A DNA stretch of 40,755 nucleotides, from the NCBI GenBank assembly GCA_051453625.1, contig JBOZIK010000001.1, forward strand, positions 247,393,376-247,434,130, in the 5' to 3' direction. Positions 10,389 to 20,500 of the stretch are shown one piece after another; positions within the stretch are counted from its first letter, which is position 1; each line of letters begins with the position of its first letter. Made by a program: the position numbers and the translations under genes. The stretch comes from Welwitschia mirabilis. Lineage: Eukaryota > Gnetophyta > Gnetopsida > Welwitschiales. The notes beneath the pieces are model-generated. The model saw only the letters and a program-made list of their open reading frames with translations, had not been told where the DNA came from and searched no databases.

Positions 10389-11442
10389 TGTTGCAATGCC
10401 AACTTAAGCTATTTAATACACTTGTGAAGTATATTTTCATGTCTTATTAACAAGTTTTTCTAGGGATTTATGCAAATTATACGAAGCTTCCATATAAGTT
10501 AAAAGATGTAATAATTTCTAACATAAGAAGCCATTTTTGAATGATGATAAACAAAAGAAATTTGATGAATATATTATGGTCATCCTCCCTATCATAAAGA
10601 CGATAGAGGAAACAATAGTAAGTAAAGTATGATCGTCCACTATGTCATGGGAACAACGATCAGGATGATAGTCAACATATTTGACACATGCTAAGCATTA
10701 GTTGGTAGATGGAGTATCGACATCTATGTCAAAAGTTAATTAAATTATTATGAAAGGATGAATCTAACTCGTACCTCTTCATTTTACACAACTTAACGAC
10801 ATATCCCAACCTATAAATAGACCCTTTTAGATCCTATTCTAATTCATATTTTATCATCTACATTCTTATGATGATTGAAGATTGTTGGAGGCAAGGAGAT
10901 CCATCCTACTTGTGAGAAGGACCACCTTAGTGTTAGATAGTGAATCTTTCATTAAGGACTTATTCTCGTAAGTGGATGTAATTTAATTAGTATTGATTGA
11001 ATTAAAATCTTTTTAAATATTTTACTGCTCTTCCTTATAGCTTATCTTAATTATGATTTAAGTGATATGAATTGGGAATTAAAATAGTTATAAAAGCCAA
11101 AATAAGTGATAATAGATTAGAAGTTTAATTAATTCATTGCATTATAATTACATTCATTACATTACCTTTTATTTCATTCTATTGCATTACATTTCATCAT
11201 CGTCTTTGCATTGTTTAATTTTATTTCCTATAAAGTGAAATTTCAAAATATGTTATTCTTCTCTTTATGAAAGTATTTTTTATATTCTCTTTTAGAAGTC
11301 TTCTCTAAGTATACAACACTTGGATTAATACCACTATACAAATGTGTATTGTGTGTAATTAGATTATTAGTTTTTTAGATGTTGCAAGTTAAATTCAATC
11401 TTTAGAATATTGGAATTAGAAGAAGAAATACACATTGCAACA
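10389..11442 (+). repeat. 3' LTR of the Ty3 element (1,054 bp, complete)
   Basis: It begins TGTTGCAATG and ends CATTGCAACA, a perfect 10-bp inverted terminal repeat with the TG...CA ends of LTRs. A polypurine tract precedes it and no primer site follows, so it is a 3' LTR. U3 holds repeated palindromic modules (for example GATCGT/ACGATC at 10631-10661), and a TATA box lies at 10812-10819. The part from 10740 on matches 1-714, and the part from 10562 on matches 14336-15265. Confidence 0.92.
10812..10819 (+). promoter_or_regulatory. LTR TATA box
   Basis: TATAAATA in the same context as in the other two LTR copies (72-79 and 14623-14630). Confidence 0.65.
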
Positions 11443-11920
11443 AAGTTATATTCGATTCTATTATAAGATTTCACATAACTAAGACTAAGAAAGATAATAT
11501 CTTGATTGATATCCTTTGTGCATGATAAAACTTCTTAAGCATATACAATGTTATTAAGAATATTTATAGTTTTAATAAAACCACTCTCCTGAATACACTT
11601 AATATAAGGTAGGATAGTTCTTAACATGTTAACTAAAAATTTAGCTAAGATGTTATAATGAATACTAAGTAAAGTAGTTACTTTTAAACTAGAAGTAAAA
11701 TAAAAATAAATGATACCTTCATGACATTTTAAATCTAATGTTGCTATGTAAGGATTTCTAAACTTTTCTAATCTTTCCCAATGGATTTTATAAAATTTAA
11801 TAGAAAAAATATTCATTTTTAAATCCTTACTATTAATCATTTTAAAACAAGATATCTTTAACTCATCCTTCATAATATCTTTCTTCATATTTTGAAGATT
11901 AACTTTTAAAAATTTTGGAT
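11443..11920 (-). pseudogene. Unrecognised protein-coding remnant cut by the Ty3 element
   Basis: On the minus strand a frame of about 127 codons is open from about 11920 to a stop at 11535 (first ATG 11888). Its composition is protein-like: FYKIHWERLEKFRNPYIATL, then DLKCHEGIIYFYFTSSLKVT and LSIHYNILAKFLVNMLRTIL. Past that stop, another frame carries on (KKFYHAQRISIKILSFLV) up to the very edge of the 3' LTR at 11443. This suggests that the Ty3 element inserted into this sequence and that the rest lies before the window. Upstream, a shifted frame (SSLAKMLTSLSKIF) may extend it to about 11,950. I do not recognise the family; a transposon or integrated-virus protein is possible. No function is proposed. 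Confidence 0.42.
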
Positions 11921-11950
11921 AATGAAGTTAGCATTTTAGCTAATGAAGAG

Positions 11951-12206
11951 ATGATAATAAATTAACTAATTTGAATACCTTAGTAAAAGTCCTATTAAAT
12001 AAACAAAAATGACTTATGGATTAGGGTGTAAACTACCACCAAACTCAAGTTTTTCTAATTGAGAAGACATAAAACTCTTATGATAAACTTTAAAAAATCC
12101 CTATAATTGGCATCTTAAATGCTAAAGCAAAAAAATTATTCTCTTAATAATAATAATAATTGTAATAAAGTATATTTTCTAGGAATTTAAAAAATTCTTG
12201 GTTTTT
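11951..12206. other. No feature seen
   Basis: AT-rich; a short (AAT)n run occurs near 12,148-12,165. No frame or repeat boundary was found. Confidence 0.4.
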
Positions 12207-12380
12207 CACTACTAAAAATAAGCCTTATAATTACGGTTATAAACCATTGTTAAATTCAATAATATCACTATATAATCATATCACAATAGTTTTTAAGAGT
12301 TGTGACATATGATGCTATCATAATTTATATGTAGTAATAATAGTAGTTATTAATCACTTCTAAAGATCTAAAAAACCATT
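12207..12380 (+). mobile_element. Possible CACTA DNA transposon terminus
   Basis: CACTACTAAAAATAAGCC begins a stretch with repeated short subterminal words (ACGGTTATAAACCATTG, then TTAAATTC..AATA and similar). This is the layout of the ends of CACTA (En/Spm) elements, whose terminal repeat starts CACTAC. The opposite end and the 3-bp target duplication were not located, so it may be a fragment or a small non-autonomous copy. Confidence 0.35.
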
Positions 12381-12894
12381 GATTTATGTGTTGATGGAGA
12401 TAGATATATTATTGTAGTTTAAATGCAAAATGCTACATATGATACATTAAAATGTTATTAAAGGAAATTAACAAGAAAAAACCATTCTATAAGAGAAGAA
12501 CAAAAACTTTTTTAAAGGAATGTATATGAGGGAAAAATCATCCAATCTTATTAAATAATTATTTATCATAATAAAATCTCCATTAGGCATTTAAGAAAAA
12601 TTTCAAAGAGAGCAAGTTAGCTTTAACCAAACATAGTTTCTTTAGAAGGTTCATTTAGAGTATAAATATAGTAGATTTTAAAAACTTCATGAGAGGAAGC
12701 AAAAAGCACTCAACTACATATGTTATAAGAATCATAAATATTTTCAACTACTTTAGAGTGCTAATATGGATGAATAATGGTAAAAGAACTACCTATATTA
12801 GTATAATATTTTATATTACATGTAATATTATTTTTATTTGAGAAATGGTAAATAGATATATTATATTAGTACAAAAGGTAAGAAAAGATAGAAC
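12381..12894. other. No feature seen
   Basis: AT-rich stretch without readable frames. At its right edge is ATAGCTTAAAAGCTAT (12895-12910), a 7-bp palindrome near the presumed 3' end of LINE B. Confidence 0.4.
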
Positions 12895-12899
12895 ATAGC

Positions 12900-13400
12900 T
12901 TAAAAGCTATTTTTATAAGAATAATAGATATATTTTTGATAGTCAAAGTCCCAAACATTAGCATCTAATTTTGTCAAACCTAGTTCCCAATTCCAATCGG
13001 AGATAGGTTTAAGACTAGCATATCCTATGGGGTTTATGATAAAACAATATTTATTAGGAGAATAATTAAGGTGGGGAAGGGATTTAATTGATTTGGGTAA
13101 GAGAACTAACAATAATGGGCTCTGTTTCCTCTTATTCAACATCTTCTTCTTCTTGTTTCTCCTCCTCTTCTACTATTTCTTCTTCTTGCTACTACTATTC
13201 AGTCTGTTCTAGTTCTGGCGCATCATCGATGCATCTAGTAGATGTGAATAGGCTACATTCTTCATCATTCTACATATACTTTAATAGTTTTCATAGTAAA
13301 TCCTTCTGAATAGGCCTCCTTGGGATATCTTTCCACCTTAGAATAACTGCATCAATCTGCATTTTTCTTTAGTATAGAAGCTAAATCAACCCTTCATGTC
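12900..13400 (-). pseudogene. LINE B acidic linker and C-terminal block
   Basis: The minus strand near 13,370-13,100 reads MQIDAVILRWKDIPRRPIQK, then an acidic run rich in Glu and decayed Gln codons (EEEIVEEEEKQEEEDVE). After a frame change, an open frame 13142-12900 contains SLPHLNYSPNKYCFIINPIG, YASLKPISDWNWELGLTKLD and ANVWDFDYQKYIYYS. The last block is Trp/Tyr-rich and looks selected, but I do not recognise it. It takes the place that the J-domain has in LINE A. It is not a J-domain: no HPD and no matching helix pattern. Confidence 0.42.
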
Positions 13401-13413
13401 TTATCTTGCAACT

Positions 13414-14235
13414 TTAGAGAGAGTAATTGAGATAATCGGAGAGGAAAATAAGGAGATCTATTTGAAATTTCCACATCATAGTAGCTAAGAAGTGGAAATT
13501 AAGCTCATTGATCTTATAAAAGTGGCCTTTCAAGGTAAAGTAATTCATTATCAGAGTAGTCCGAGCATCAAAGAACCTTAGAAGATCTTTTGTTCTATAA
13601 CTTCCTCCTTTCTTTTGTAAATTTTTTCCTATCAATCTTTTAAAATGAGGAACTATGAATTCTTTAGGGTCATGCCTTTTCAGCTCAATACCTTGAGGAC
13701 CTATGTGGATGGCATCACTAATAGAAGGCATATCAATGTAAATAGTGTTACCTATGTGATTAGATCTATCATTATAATTTATAAAGGACACTTTTAAAAT
13801 ATAAAGATCATAACCTCTAAGGCTAAGAACATATGAGTCCCACTTTGCATCTTGAAAGGCCTCCCAAGTTTACTTATGGTTTAGAAGCATGTCATGCTTA
13901 GTTGGGTCTATTCTTAAAGCTTTTCTCGTATCTTCTGGTATGTTGAAGTCATAGTGACTACTTTAGCATGGCTCTAATGCTTCACTCTGGCATGGTTCAG
14001 ATGCTCTCTACTACATGTTGCCCTGAAAATTGAACTCAGTTCTATTTATAGGATTTAGACTATCACGATTTTTGTAGACATGGATTTGATTTATCTCTAT
14101 AATCTACTTAATGATTCTAAACTTTAGCTTTGGAAGAGAGATTTTTTCCTACTGAAAAATGATATTACATCTATGTTTCCATAGAATCCATGCACAAATA
14201 ATCATGAAGTCATTTTTCTTAAAATAATTGAAACT
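13414..14235 (-). pseudogene. LINE B RT tail plus extra module
   Basis: FMIICAWILWKHRCNIIFQ (14,160-14,218) is the W.IWK.RN..F segment that closes plant L1 ORF2. Further down comes TWEAFQDAKWDSYVLSLRGY, then the open frame 13791-13414: HIGNTIYIDMPSISDAIHIG, FIVPHFKRLIG, TTLIMNYFTLKGHFYKINEL and NFHFLATMMWKFQIDLLIFL. The last two blocks line up with ELMDHYFIQSENYCKL and YFSFLKALDLGYxVDLPFFF of the LINE A module at 7740-8120. Stops between the blocks are one transition from Gln or Trp. Function unknown; PF20167-like is a tentative label. Confidence 0.52.
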
Positions 14236-14335
14236 NNNNNNNNNNNNNNNNNNNNNNNNNNNNNNNNNNNNNNNNNNNNNNNNNNNNNNNNNNNNNNNNN
14301 NNNNNNNNNNNNNNNNNNNNNNNNNNNNNNNNNNN
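14236..14335. other. Assembly gap (100 N)
   Basis: A fixed-size run of 100 Ns. The first 170 bp or so of the LTR that continues at 14336 should lie inside it, so the real gap is longer than 100 bp. Confidence 0.9.
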
Positions 14336-15265
14336 TTGATGAATATATTATGGTCATCCTCCATGTCATGGGGATGATAGAGGAAATGACAGTTAGAAAA
14401 GTATGATCATCCACTGTGTCATGGGAATGATGATCAGGATGACAGTTAGTATTTTTGACATGTGCTAAGCATTAATTTATAGATAGAGTGTCATCCTTTC
14501 TGTCATGGGGATATAATAGTAGACAACAATCAAAATAATTTGTAAAGTTACTTAAATTATTATAAAAGGATGGATTTAACTTATACCTCTTCATTTCACA
14601 CCTATTAGTGACTATTCCAATCTATAAATAGACCCTTTTAGACCCTATTCCAAATCATCCTTTATTATGTACATTCTTGTGACAATTGAAAATTGTTAGA
14701 GGCAAGGAGATCCATCCTACTTGTGAGAAGGACCAACATGGTATTAGGCAAAGAATCTTCCATTAAGGATTTATTGTCATAAGTGGATATAATTCAATTT
14801 CATTAATAAAAGTATTGATTAAATTAAAATATTTTCAAATGTTTTATTATTCTTCCTTATAGCTTATCTTAATTGCAATTCAAGTGACATAAATTTGTAA
14901 TTAAAATAGGTTATAAGAACCAATCTAAGTGATAGTAGATTAAAAGTTTAATTAATTCATTGTAATATAATTTCTTTCATTACATTGCATTTCATTTCAT
15001 TTCATTGTGTTACACCCCATATTCATCTTACATTGTCTAATTTTATTTCATTTAAAGTAAAATTCCAAAATATGTTATTCTTCTCTTTATGAAAGCAATT
15101 TTTTATATTCTTTTTTAGAATTCTTCTCTAAGTGTACAACATTTGGGTTAATCCCACTACACAAATGTGTATTTTTTGCAATTATATTATTAGATTTTTA
15201 GATATTATATGTTAAATTTGATCTTCAGAATACTAGAATTAGAAGCACAATTATTCATAAAAACA
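14336..15265 (+). repeat. Third LTR copy of the Ty3 family (5' end in gap)
   Basis: It matches 10562-11442 and 1-714 along its whole length, including the palindromic U3 module GATCATC/GATGATC (14405-14435) and a TATA box at 14623-14630. Neither a primer site nor Ty3 internal sequence follows 15265. It is therefore a solo LTR or the 3' LTR of an element whose body is missing. Confidence 0.83.
14623..14630 (+). promoter_or_regulatory. LTR TATA box
   Basis: TATAAATA followed by GACCCTTTTAGACC, as in the other LTR copies. Confidence 0.6.
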
Positions 15266-15529
15266 AAGATCATCTCAGCCATAGATTATTGGATGAAAAA
15301 TAATGCTCTTGCATCCTTGTTTTAGAATTCTGTAAGGAAATTAGCTATAACTCTTGCTTTTTTATAACCATTATATACCAAATGTAAGAGATTCTATGAC
15401 ATAAATGGGGTGTTCATTTTTGTACTTCATATCCAATGTCTCTTCTTATAATCCATACTTCATATTACTTATTTTAAAGATTGGAATTATTAGTTGTAAC
15501 AAATTCACATTGGCATTATTGTTTATCAT
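15266..15529 (-). pseudogene. gag: Copia Gag N-terminal fragment
   Basis: The minus strand from ATG 15529 reads MINNNANVNLLQLIIPIFKI, the N-terminus of plant copia Gag (N...LLQLPIPIFKGENY). After broken codons it ends with KDARALFFIQ*SMAEMI, the KKDAKALFFIQQAVxExIF segment. The frame stops at the edge of the LTR at 15265, so that LTR appears to have landed in this gag. A decayed tRNA-Met primer site (minus TAGTATTAGAGA, plus 15554-15565, compared with TGGTATCAGAGC) and an LTR-like TGTTAAAATA start (15568) lie upstream of the ATG, as expected for the 5' end of a copia element. Confidence 0.68.
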
Positions 15530-15567
15530 GAGACTAGCTTCAAAACTATTCTATCTCTAATACTAGG

Positions 15568-15730
15568 TGTTAAAATATAGCCATTCAGATATAACTATAG
15601 TCACAATAATACAATTAAAAAATAAATACGTAGGAATTCTAGAGAAATATAAGCTTAAATTACTATAAAATAATAGTGGATTATGAAGTCTTGTGGTTGG
15701 CTGAAAAAAATTGCACTAAGGAAAAACATT
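15568..15730 (-). repeat. Probable copia 5' LTR (outer end unclear)
   Basis: It follows the primer site of the copia fragment and begins TGTTAAAATA on the plus strand. The outer boundary is a guess (AAAAACA near 15,722-15,728); no second copy is available for comparison. Confidence 0.3.
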
Positions 15731-15849
15731 CATCTTATGTTATGTGTTTACATAAATTGAGGAAATTGCTTCTTTTCATATAGTACTTTGCTAATAATAT
15801 TAAAGAAGAATGCATTTTAGAATAGCATCTTTACCTATCCTCCTTATGT

Positions 15850-17518
15850 TTAGAATGCATTCCTTCTTTTTGAAGGCATTAGATGTTTTATATTTTAATT
15901 AGTTTTTTTATTGAAAACTTCATTTAGGTTATACATTTGGAGAAATAAAGGAAATTACTCCTCTAGAAGTGAAGAATTTCCTCCTTCTTACTCTCTATGT
16001 TAGAAGTCTCAAGGTTTCTTTAGTTTTCTATTAAATATTTTTTTAATTTATATTATAGAGAAATGGAGAAAATTTCTCTTTCTTATACTTTTCTTTGTAG
16101 AAATTATGGATGGACGAAGTTTTTTTAAATTACATCTTTAGTTACAACTTCCTATAATTTCATGTAAGTAGCATATTTAACAATAACCTTTTGTGGATTT
16201 GCATTAGTGATGATATAAATAATGTTTATCATTCCTTATTTAGATATGATCTTAGGTCTTTTTATCTATTTATAATTTGTTGATTTTTGCATGATTTTCT
16301 AGTTTTATCAAATCCAATACTAGTTTTTTGTTCTAGCCATTAACAAATATACATAGGAAATGCCTAATCTTAGATTATTATAACACAATGGTAGATCATG
16401 AATATTGATGTTGATTAAAGAGGAAGTATTTTCAAATAGAATTTTTAATTATAGATTCTTAAAATGTTGAGTAAGAGGTAGCTTTAACAATTTTCTTTCA
16501 CTAATTCTATTAGCAATGCATTCTTGAACTACATTTTCAATTATAACTTATCAAAATATCAAGTAAGAAGTAGCTTTAACAACTATCTTCTATGAAGTTC
16601 TAGTAATGATGATTAATAGAACATTTATATTTCTATTCTTTTAGATAAAATCTATAAGGCTTTTTAGTTATGTTGTTTTATTGGCTACATTAGATGTCTT
16701 AGATTTTTTTTTAGTTTTCTATTGAATATTCAGTTTAGTTTATATATGCACCAAAATGAAGGAATAATTGTTCCTTCTTCTGTATGTGAATAATACACTA
16801 TCTTGCTAGCTACTTTAAACCTCTTATGCTTTCTTTAGTTTTATATTAAATATTTAGTTTAGATTATATGTGTGATAAAAGAATGGATATTACTCCTCAT
16901 TAAACTTTTTTTAATAGAGATTACTAATAAAGGAAGTATTTTAATAGATTCTTAAACATTTAAGTAAGAAGAAACTTTAATAGCTACCTTTTTTGGCATT
17001 TTATTAATGATGATGAAAAATTTTTTTACATTTTTGTTGTTTTAGATATCATCTTTTTCTTTAAAAAAAATTATTATTAAAAGACTTTTTTGAGAAATCA
17101 AACTCATAACCACAAAGTAACAAGAGAACTACTCTATCATTATGGTGTCTCCAAAGAGACAGATATGTTGTTTTTAGAAATTAATAATTATTGGTTTCTA
17201 CATGATTTTATGATTTTATTGGAAAACATTTCATGGAAAATGTTTAAGCTTTAATTGTGATAATGTAATGGTGGACCATGGAATCTTTTTTATGACTAAA
17301 AAGAAAAGATTTTCAAACTATTTAATTATAATTTTTACAAATTTTTGGAAAGAGCTAGCTTTTAATAGCTTTTTTTTTAATTTTCATTAATGATAATTAA
17401 AAAATACTTATGTTTTCATTATTTTAGATATAATTCATTTCATATAAGAACTAACTTTTAATAGTTGACTTTTCCAAATTTTTGTTAATGATAATAGAAA
17501 AAAACTTATGTTCATATT
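15850..17518. repeat. Degenerate tandem repeat array, left block
   Basis: Similar units recur with TTTAGATATGATCT-like anchors at 16241, 16642, 17043 and 17425, spacings of 401, 401 and 382 bp. Units combine recurring modules: TTTGTTGATTTTTRCATGATTTTCTAG; TAACACAATGGTGGATCATGAA; AAGTAAGAAGTAGCTTTAATAGC; and TTTAGTTTTCTATTGAATATT. The units are far from identical, so the array is old. No protein is readable. A piece at 17,055-17,165 looks foreign to the unit and has a tRNA-like core on the minus strand. Confidence 0.6.
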
Positions 17519-20500
17519 TAGATGAAGTGGATTGAGAGTGTGATTTGGCATGATCTAGATCATGCTCTAAATAAATATGGCTTACATAGATTCTAGAGAA
17601 TGATGTTGATGCATAATGTGATATCAAGACCCTAGAGCACAATTTGGAGCAAAACCTTTTGGATTGCAATCCTGAGGGATCTAGGCAACTACGAATTGTG
17701 TTTATTAAAAAATGACCAATAGGGATTTAAAACTTGATTTTGTTCACTTTTACATCATTTTTACACATGAAGATCATGAATTTTGTAATCTATAGAAATA
17801 TAGATAAATAAAGGCTTTAAACCTCAAAACCTTTGATTGTAGTTATGATAATATGTAAAACTCTAGAGGACTTGATCTTTAAAAGTAGTCACTAAGGTTA
17901 ATCTTTCTTTGATTCTCTTTTTTCTATGACTTAGAAATCATTTAATATTTAATCTATTTTACCATTTTTATGTGTAGGTTGAATGTATTCATGACTCCTA
18001 TAGTTTGAAGATATTAATGCCTCTTGTAGCACTTAGTATTTTCAAATGATATATAATCTTTTAAAAGTTAAATAAATAAGAATGTCATATCTATATCATT
18101 TGTGTTTTGCATCAATAATAGTATGATAATAATTTCTCCTTAATACCATCAACTTTACAATTAGAAATAGTTAAAAATATATTGTCTTTATTAATTGATT
18201 TGGAAAAGTAGAAAACACACTTAAGGCTATTTTTTCATGAGAAAAAAATTTTAAAATTAAGGGTTAATTAACCAAAGTATAAAGTAACTTTAGAAGACAT
18301 AAGGGAAGATTTGAATAATTATTTATAGCATAATTTAAATAACAAAAGTCTTGAGAAAATCTTATGATTTAAAACTTCAAACTAAAGTATCAAGTAGACT
18401 ATCCAGTGATATGAAAACATCTTATTTCTCTTGCGTATTCTTGGGATTTTTAATTTGTTTCTTAAATCATTAAGTTTAATTTCATTTTCACATTTTTCCT
18501 TTTTTGTTCAAATTTTTTTATAGTACATTACAATCCCTATGGCATTTATATATGATTTGAATTTCCAAAAGTAAATTCATTATTCTATTACTTTCTTGTC
18601 ATCCTAGCATTAGTTTATTATTTTAAGTATTGATTTTAAAAATTAATATGTTTAATCCTTTTTCTACATTATTTTCTTGAGATCCCTTACTAAATGACTT
18701 AAAAAATATCTAAAAATGATTTTTCCCCTCTTTTAAGAAAGTGCAAAAAATTTGGCATAGTAGATTCACAAGCATATTTTCTTCTATAACCAATATCTTC
18801 AACATGTAAAATTTACAAACTTAATTTAGAAATCATAAACATTTAGGTAAAACATTAGATCTTTTATAGTCCTTTATAAGATTATAAATTCCAATTTTAT
18901 AAAGTTCCTAACCCTTTAGGATTTTATTAGTGTAGACTGTGTACTAGTGTAAAGTTTGTAGTTTACAACTTTACAAGTCTACATTACTTATAAAGAATTA
19001 TAGATTCTCTAAAACCATTATTTAATTTTTAATTTTAAATTTTTAATAATTAATTTTTGATAGATTCATTTTTTGTTATTAAGATAATGCCATTTTATTT
19101 TCTTCTTTTTCAGCATTTATTTTTAAGTTTTAACTTTAAAGTTTTAATGTTAGATTGAAAATGGTAAATGAGGGATGAAGAAAGGATTTGAAGTAAATAT
19201 GTATAGCTCCTAATTCTAAACTCGAAGTTGCTATTTCTATATTTTGTAAAAATTAATGTCATGGTTGGATGTCATGCTTGAAGTTCCACTTAGATGGAAT
19301 AAAATCAAAGGACATTTTAGCATGTACAAAAGTACCAATAGAGGTCAAGTAAAAATGTTAAACTTGATGGCAAGAAGTGGAAGAAGGGGTAGAAGCCAAG
19401 AAAGAAAAAACCTCTCAATCATTTCAATATTTTATATTCTCAATCAAAGTTAGTATGCAATCTTATTTAAATTCTTTTAATAACTCTTATAATTTTACAA
19501 CTAATAGCTCCTCCACTCCATAATAACCTTCTAATCCACTTTTTAATGTGGCCAAAGGAGGTAATATATTTCCATCCTTTACTTAACCTAGTTCCCACCC
19601 TTTCATTAAATGAATGGATGTATATAATAAAGATATATATTATGATGTTAGAAAGATAATTTCCTCTTGGTTTTATTTTTGTGCAATTCAATTTAATGTT
19701 GTTAATAGTCCATTGTTTTAAAAAATATTTGGTATGTTTCTCACAATGGGTGTAGGATTCAAATTACTTACATATCAATAGCTAAGACTACCACTTCTTG
19801 ATGATTATACAAGAGATATAGATAAGTTACTTATAAAACATAAGGTAAAAAAACTTTTAGATTTATACTTTATAGTTTTATAAATTCTTTTTATTTTTTT
19901 ATGTCTTTTAAAACTTGTTAAACTGAAATATTAAATCGATTACTTTGTTATTTAATTTTTTATAGGTCATTTAAGAGGAGTATGTATGATCCATTATGGC
20001 TAATGGATGGATCAATTCTAGAAGAAGGACTCTCATAATTTTCATTAGGACCTCTAAAAAGGAAATAATATTTATTAAATCTATGCATGCATCTAATCAT
20101 GTAAAGAAATCTAATTAATAAACATTATGCAATTAATAATAGATAACGTATCCAACTATTTGAAGTTGAGGAAGGGGTTGATAAGGAAGAATCCCTCAAT
20201 TTATTAGACAACTTATGTAGGTCATTATCTAGATTTACTATTAGAAAACTTACCAAAATTTGATTAGATTGCAGAGGTATTAAATATTTTAAATTCTAAT
20301 GAGTCTCTTATAATTTAATTTAAAATTCTAAAACATATATCTAATCAATAACTTATTTAATATAATTAATTATTAAGTAGGTCATAAGTGTAACAAGCCA
20401 AATTAGAAAATTTATTTTTAATCATGACATTATACTAAGTTTTGCAAGAAAGTGCACTAGAGGGACAGACCTTATTAGGACTATGATCACTCAATTTTCC

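Larger units (their letters stand above)
1..11442 (+). mobile_element. Athila/Tat-type Ty3 LTR retrotransposon, RT-less, with nested LINE
   Basis: Two LTRs in the same orientation (1-714, cut by the window start, and 10389-11442) bound an internal region with a primer site, gag, protease, a pol remnant and a polypurine tract, in that order. Position 1 aligns with 10740, so about 350 bp of the 5' LTR lie before the window. Without the nested LINE (4547-9110) the internal region is about 5.1 kb, too short for a full Athila element. The missing part is RT, RNase H and integrase. Gag wording and the tRNA-Asp-like primer site point to the Athila/Tat branch; the exact family is inference. The 5' target duplication lies outside the window and cannot be checked. 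Confidence 0.87.
12895..14235 (-). mobile_element. LINE B: 3' part of a minus-strand LINE with an extra module
   Basis: Read on the minus strand from the gap downward, it starts with the closing segment of L1 ORF2, goes on to a globular module like that of LINE A, then an acidic Gln/Glu-rich linker, then a second conserved block. The 5' portion is lost in or beyond the gap. The 3' end is not sharply defined; TTTTGTACTAATATAAT near 12,855-12,875 resembles the end of the LINE A 3' UTR. Confidence 0.55.

Noticed and set aside
13088-13309. Ser/Tyr/Cys-rich plus-strand frame
   Set aside because: It is the complement of the acidic Gln/Glu-rich linker of LINE B; low-complexity shadow.
14149-14414. 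Two minus-strand frames crossing the 100-N gap
   Set aside because: Most residues are unknown bases. Only the part 14,160-14,218 (LINE RT tail) is informative and is reported under LINE B.
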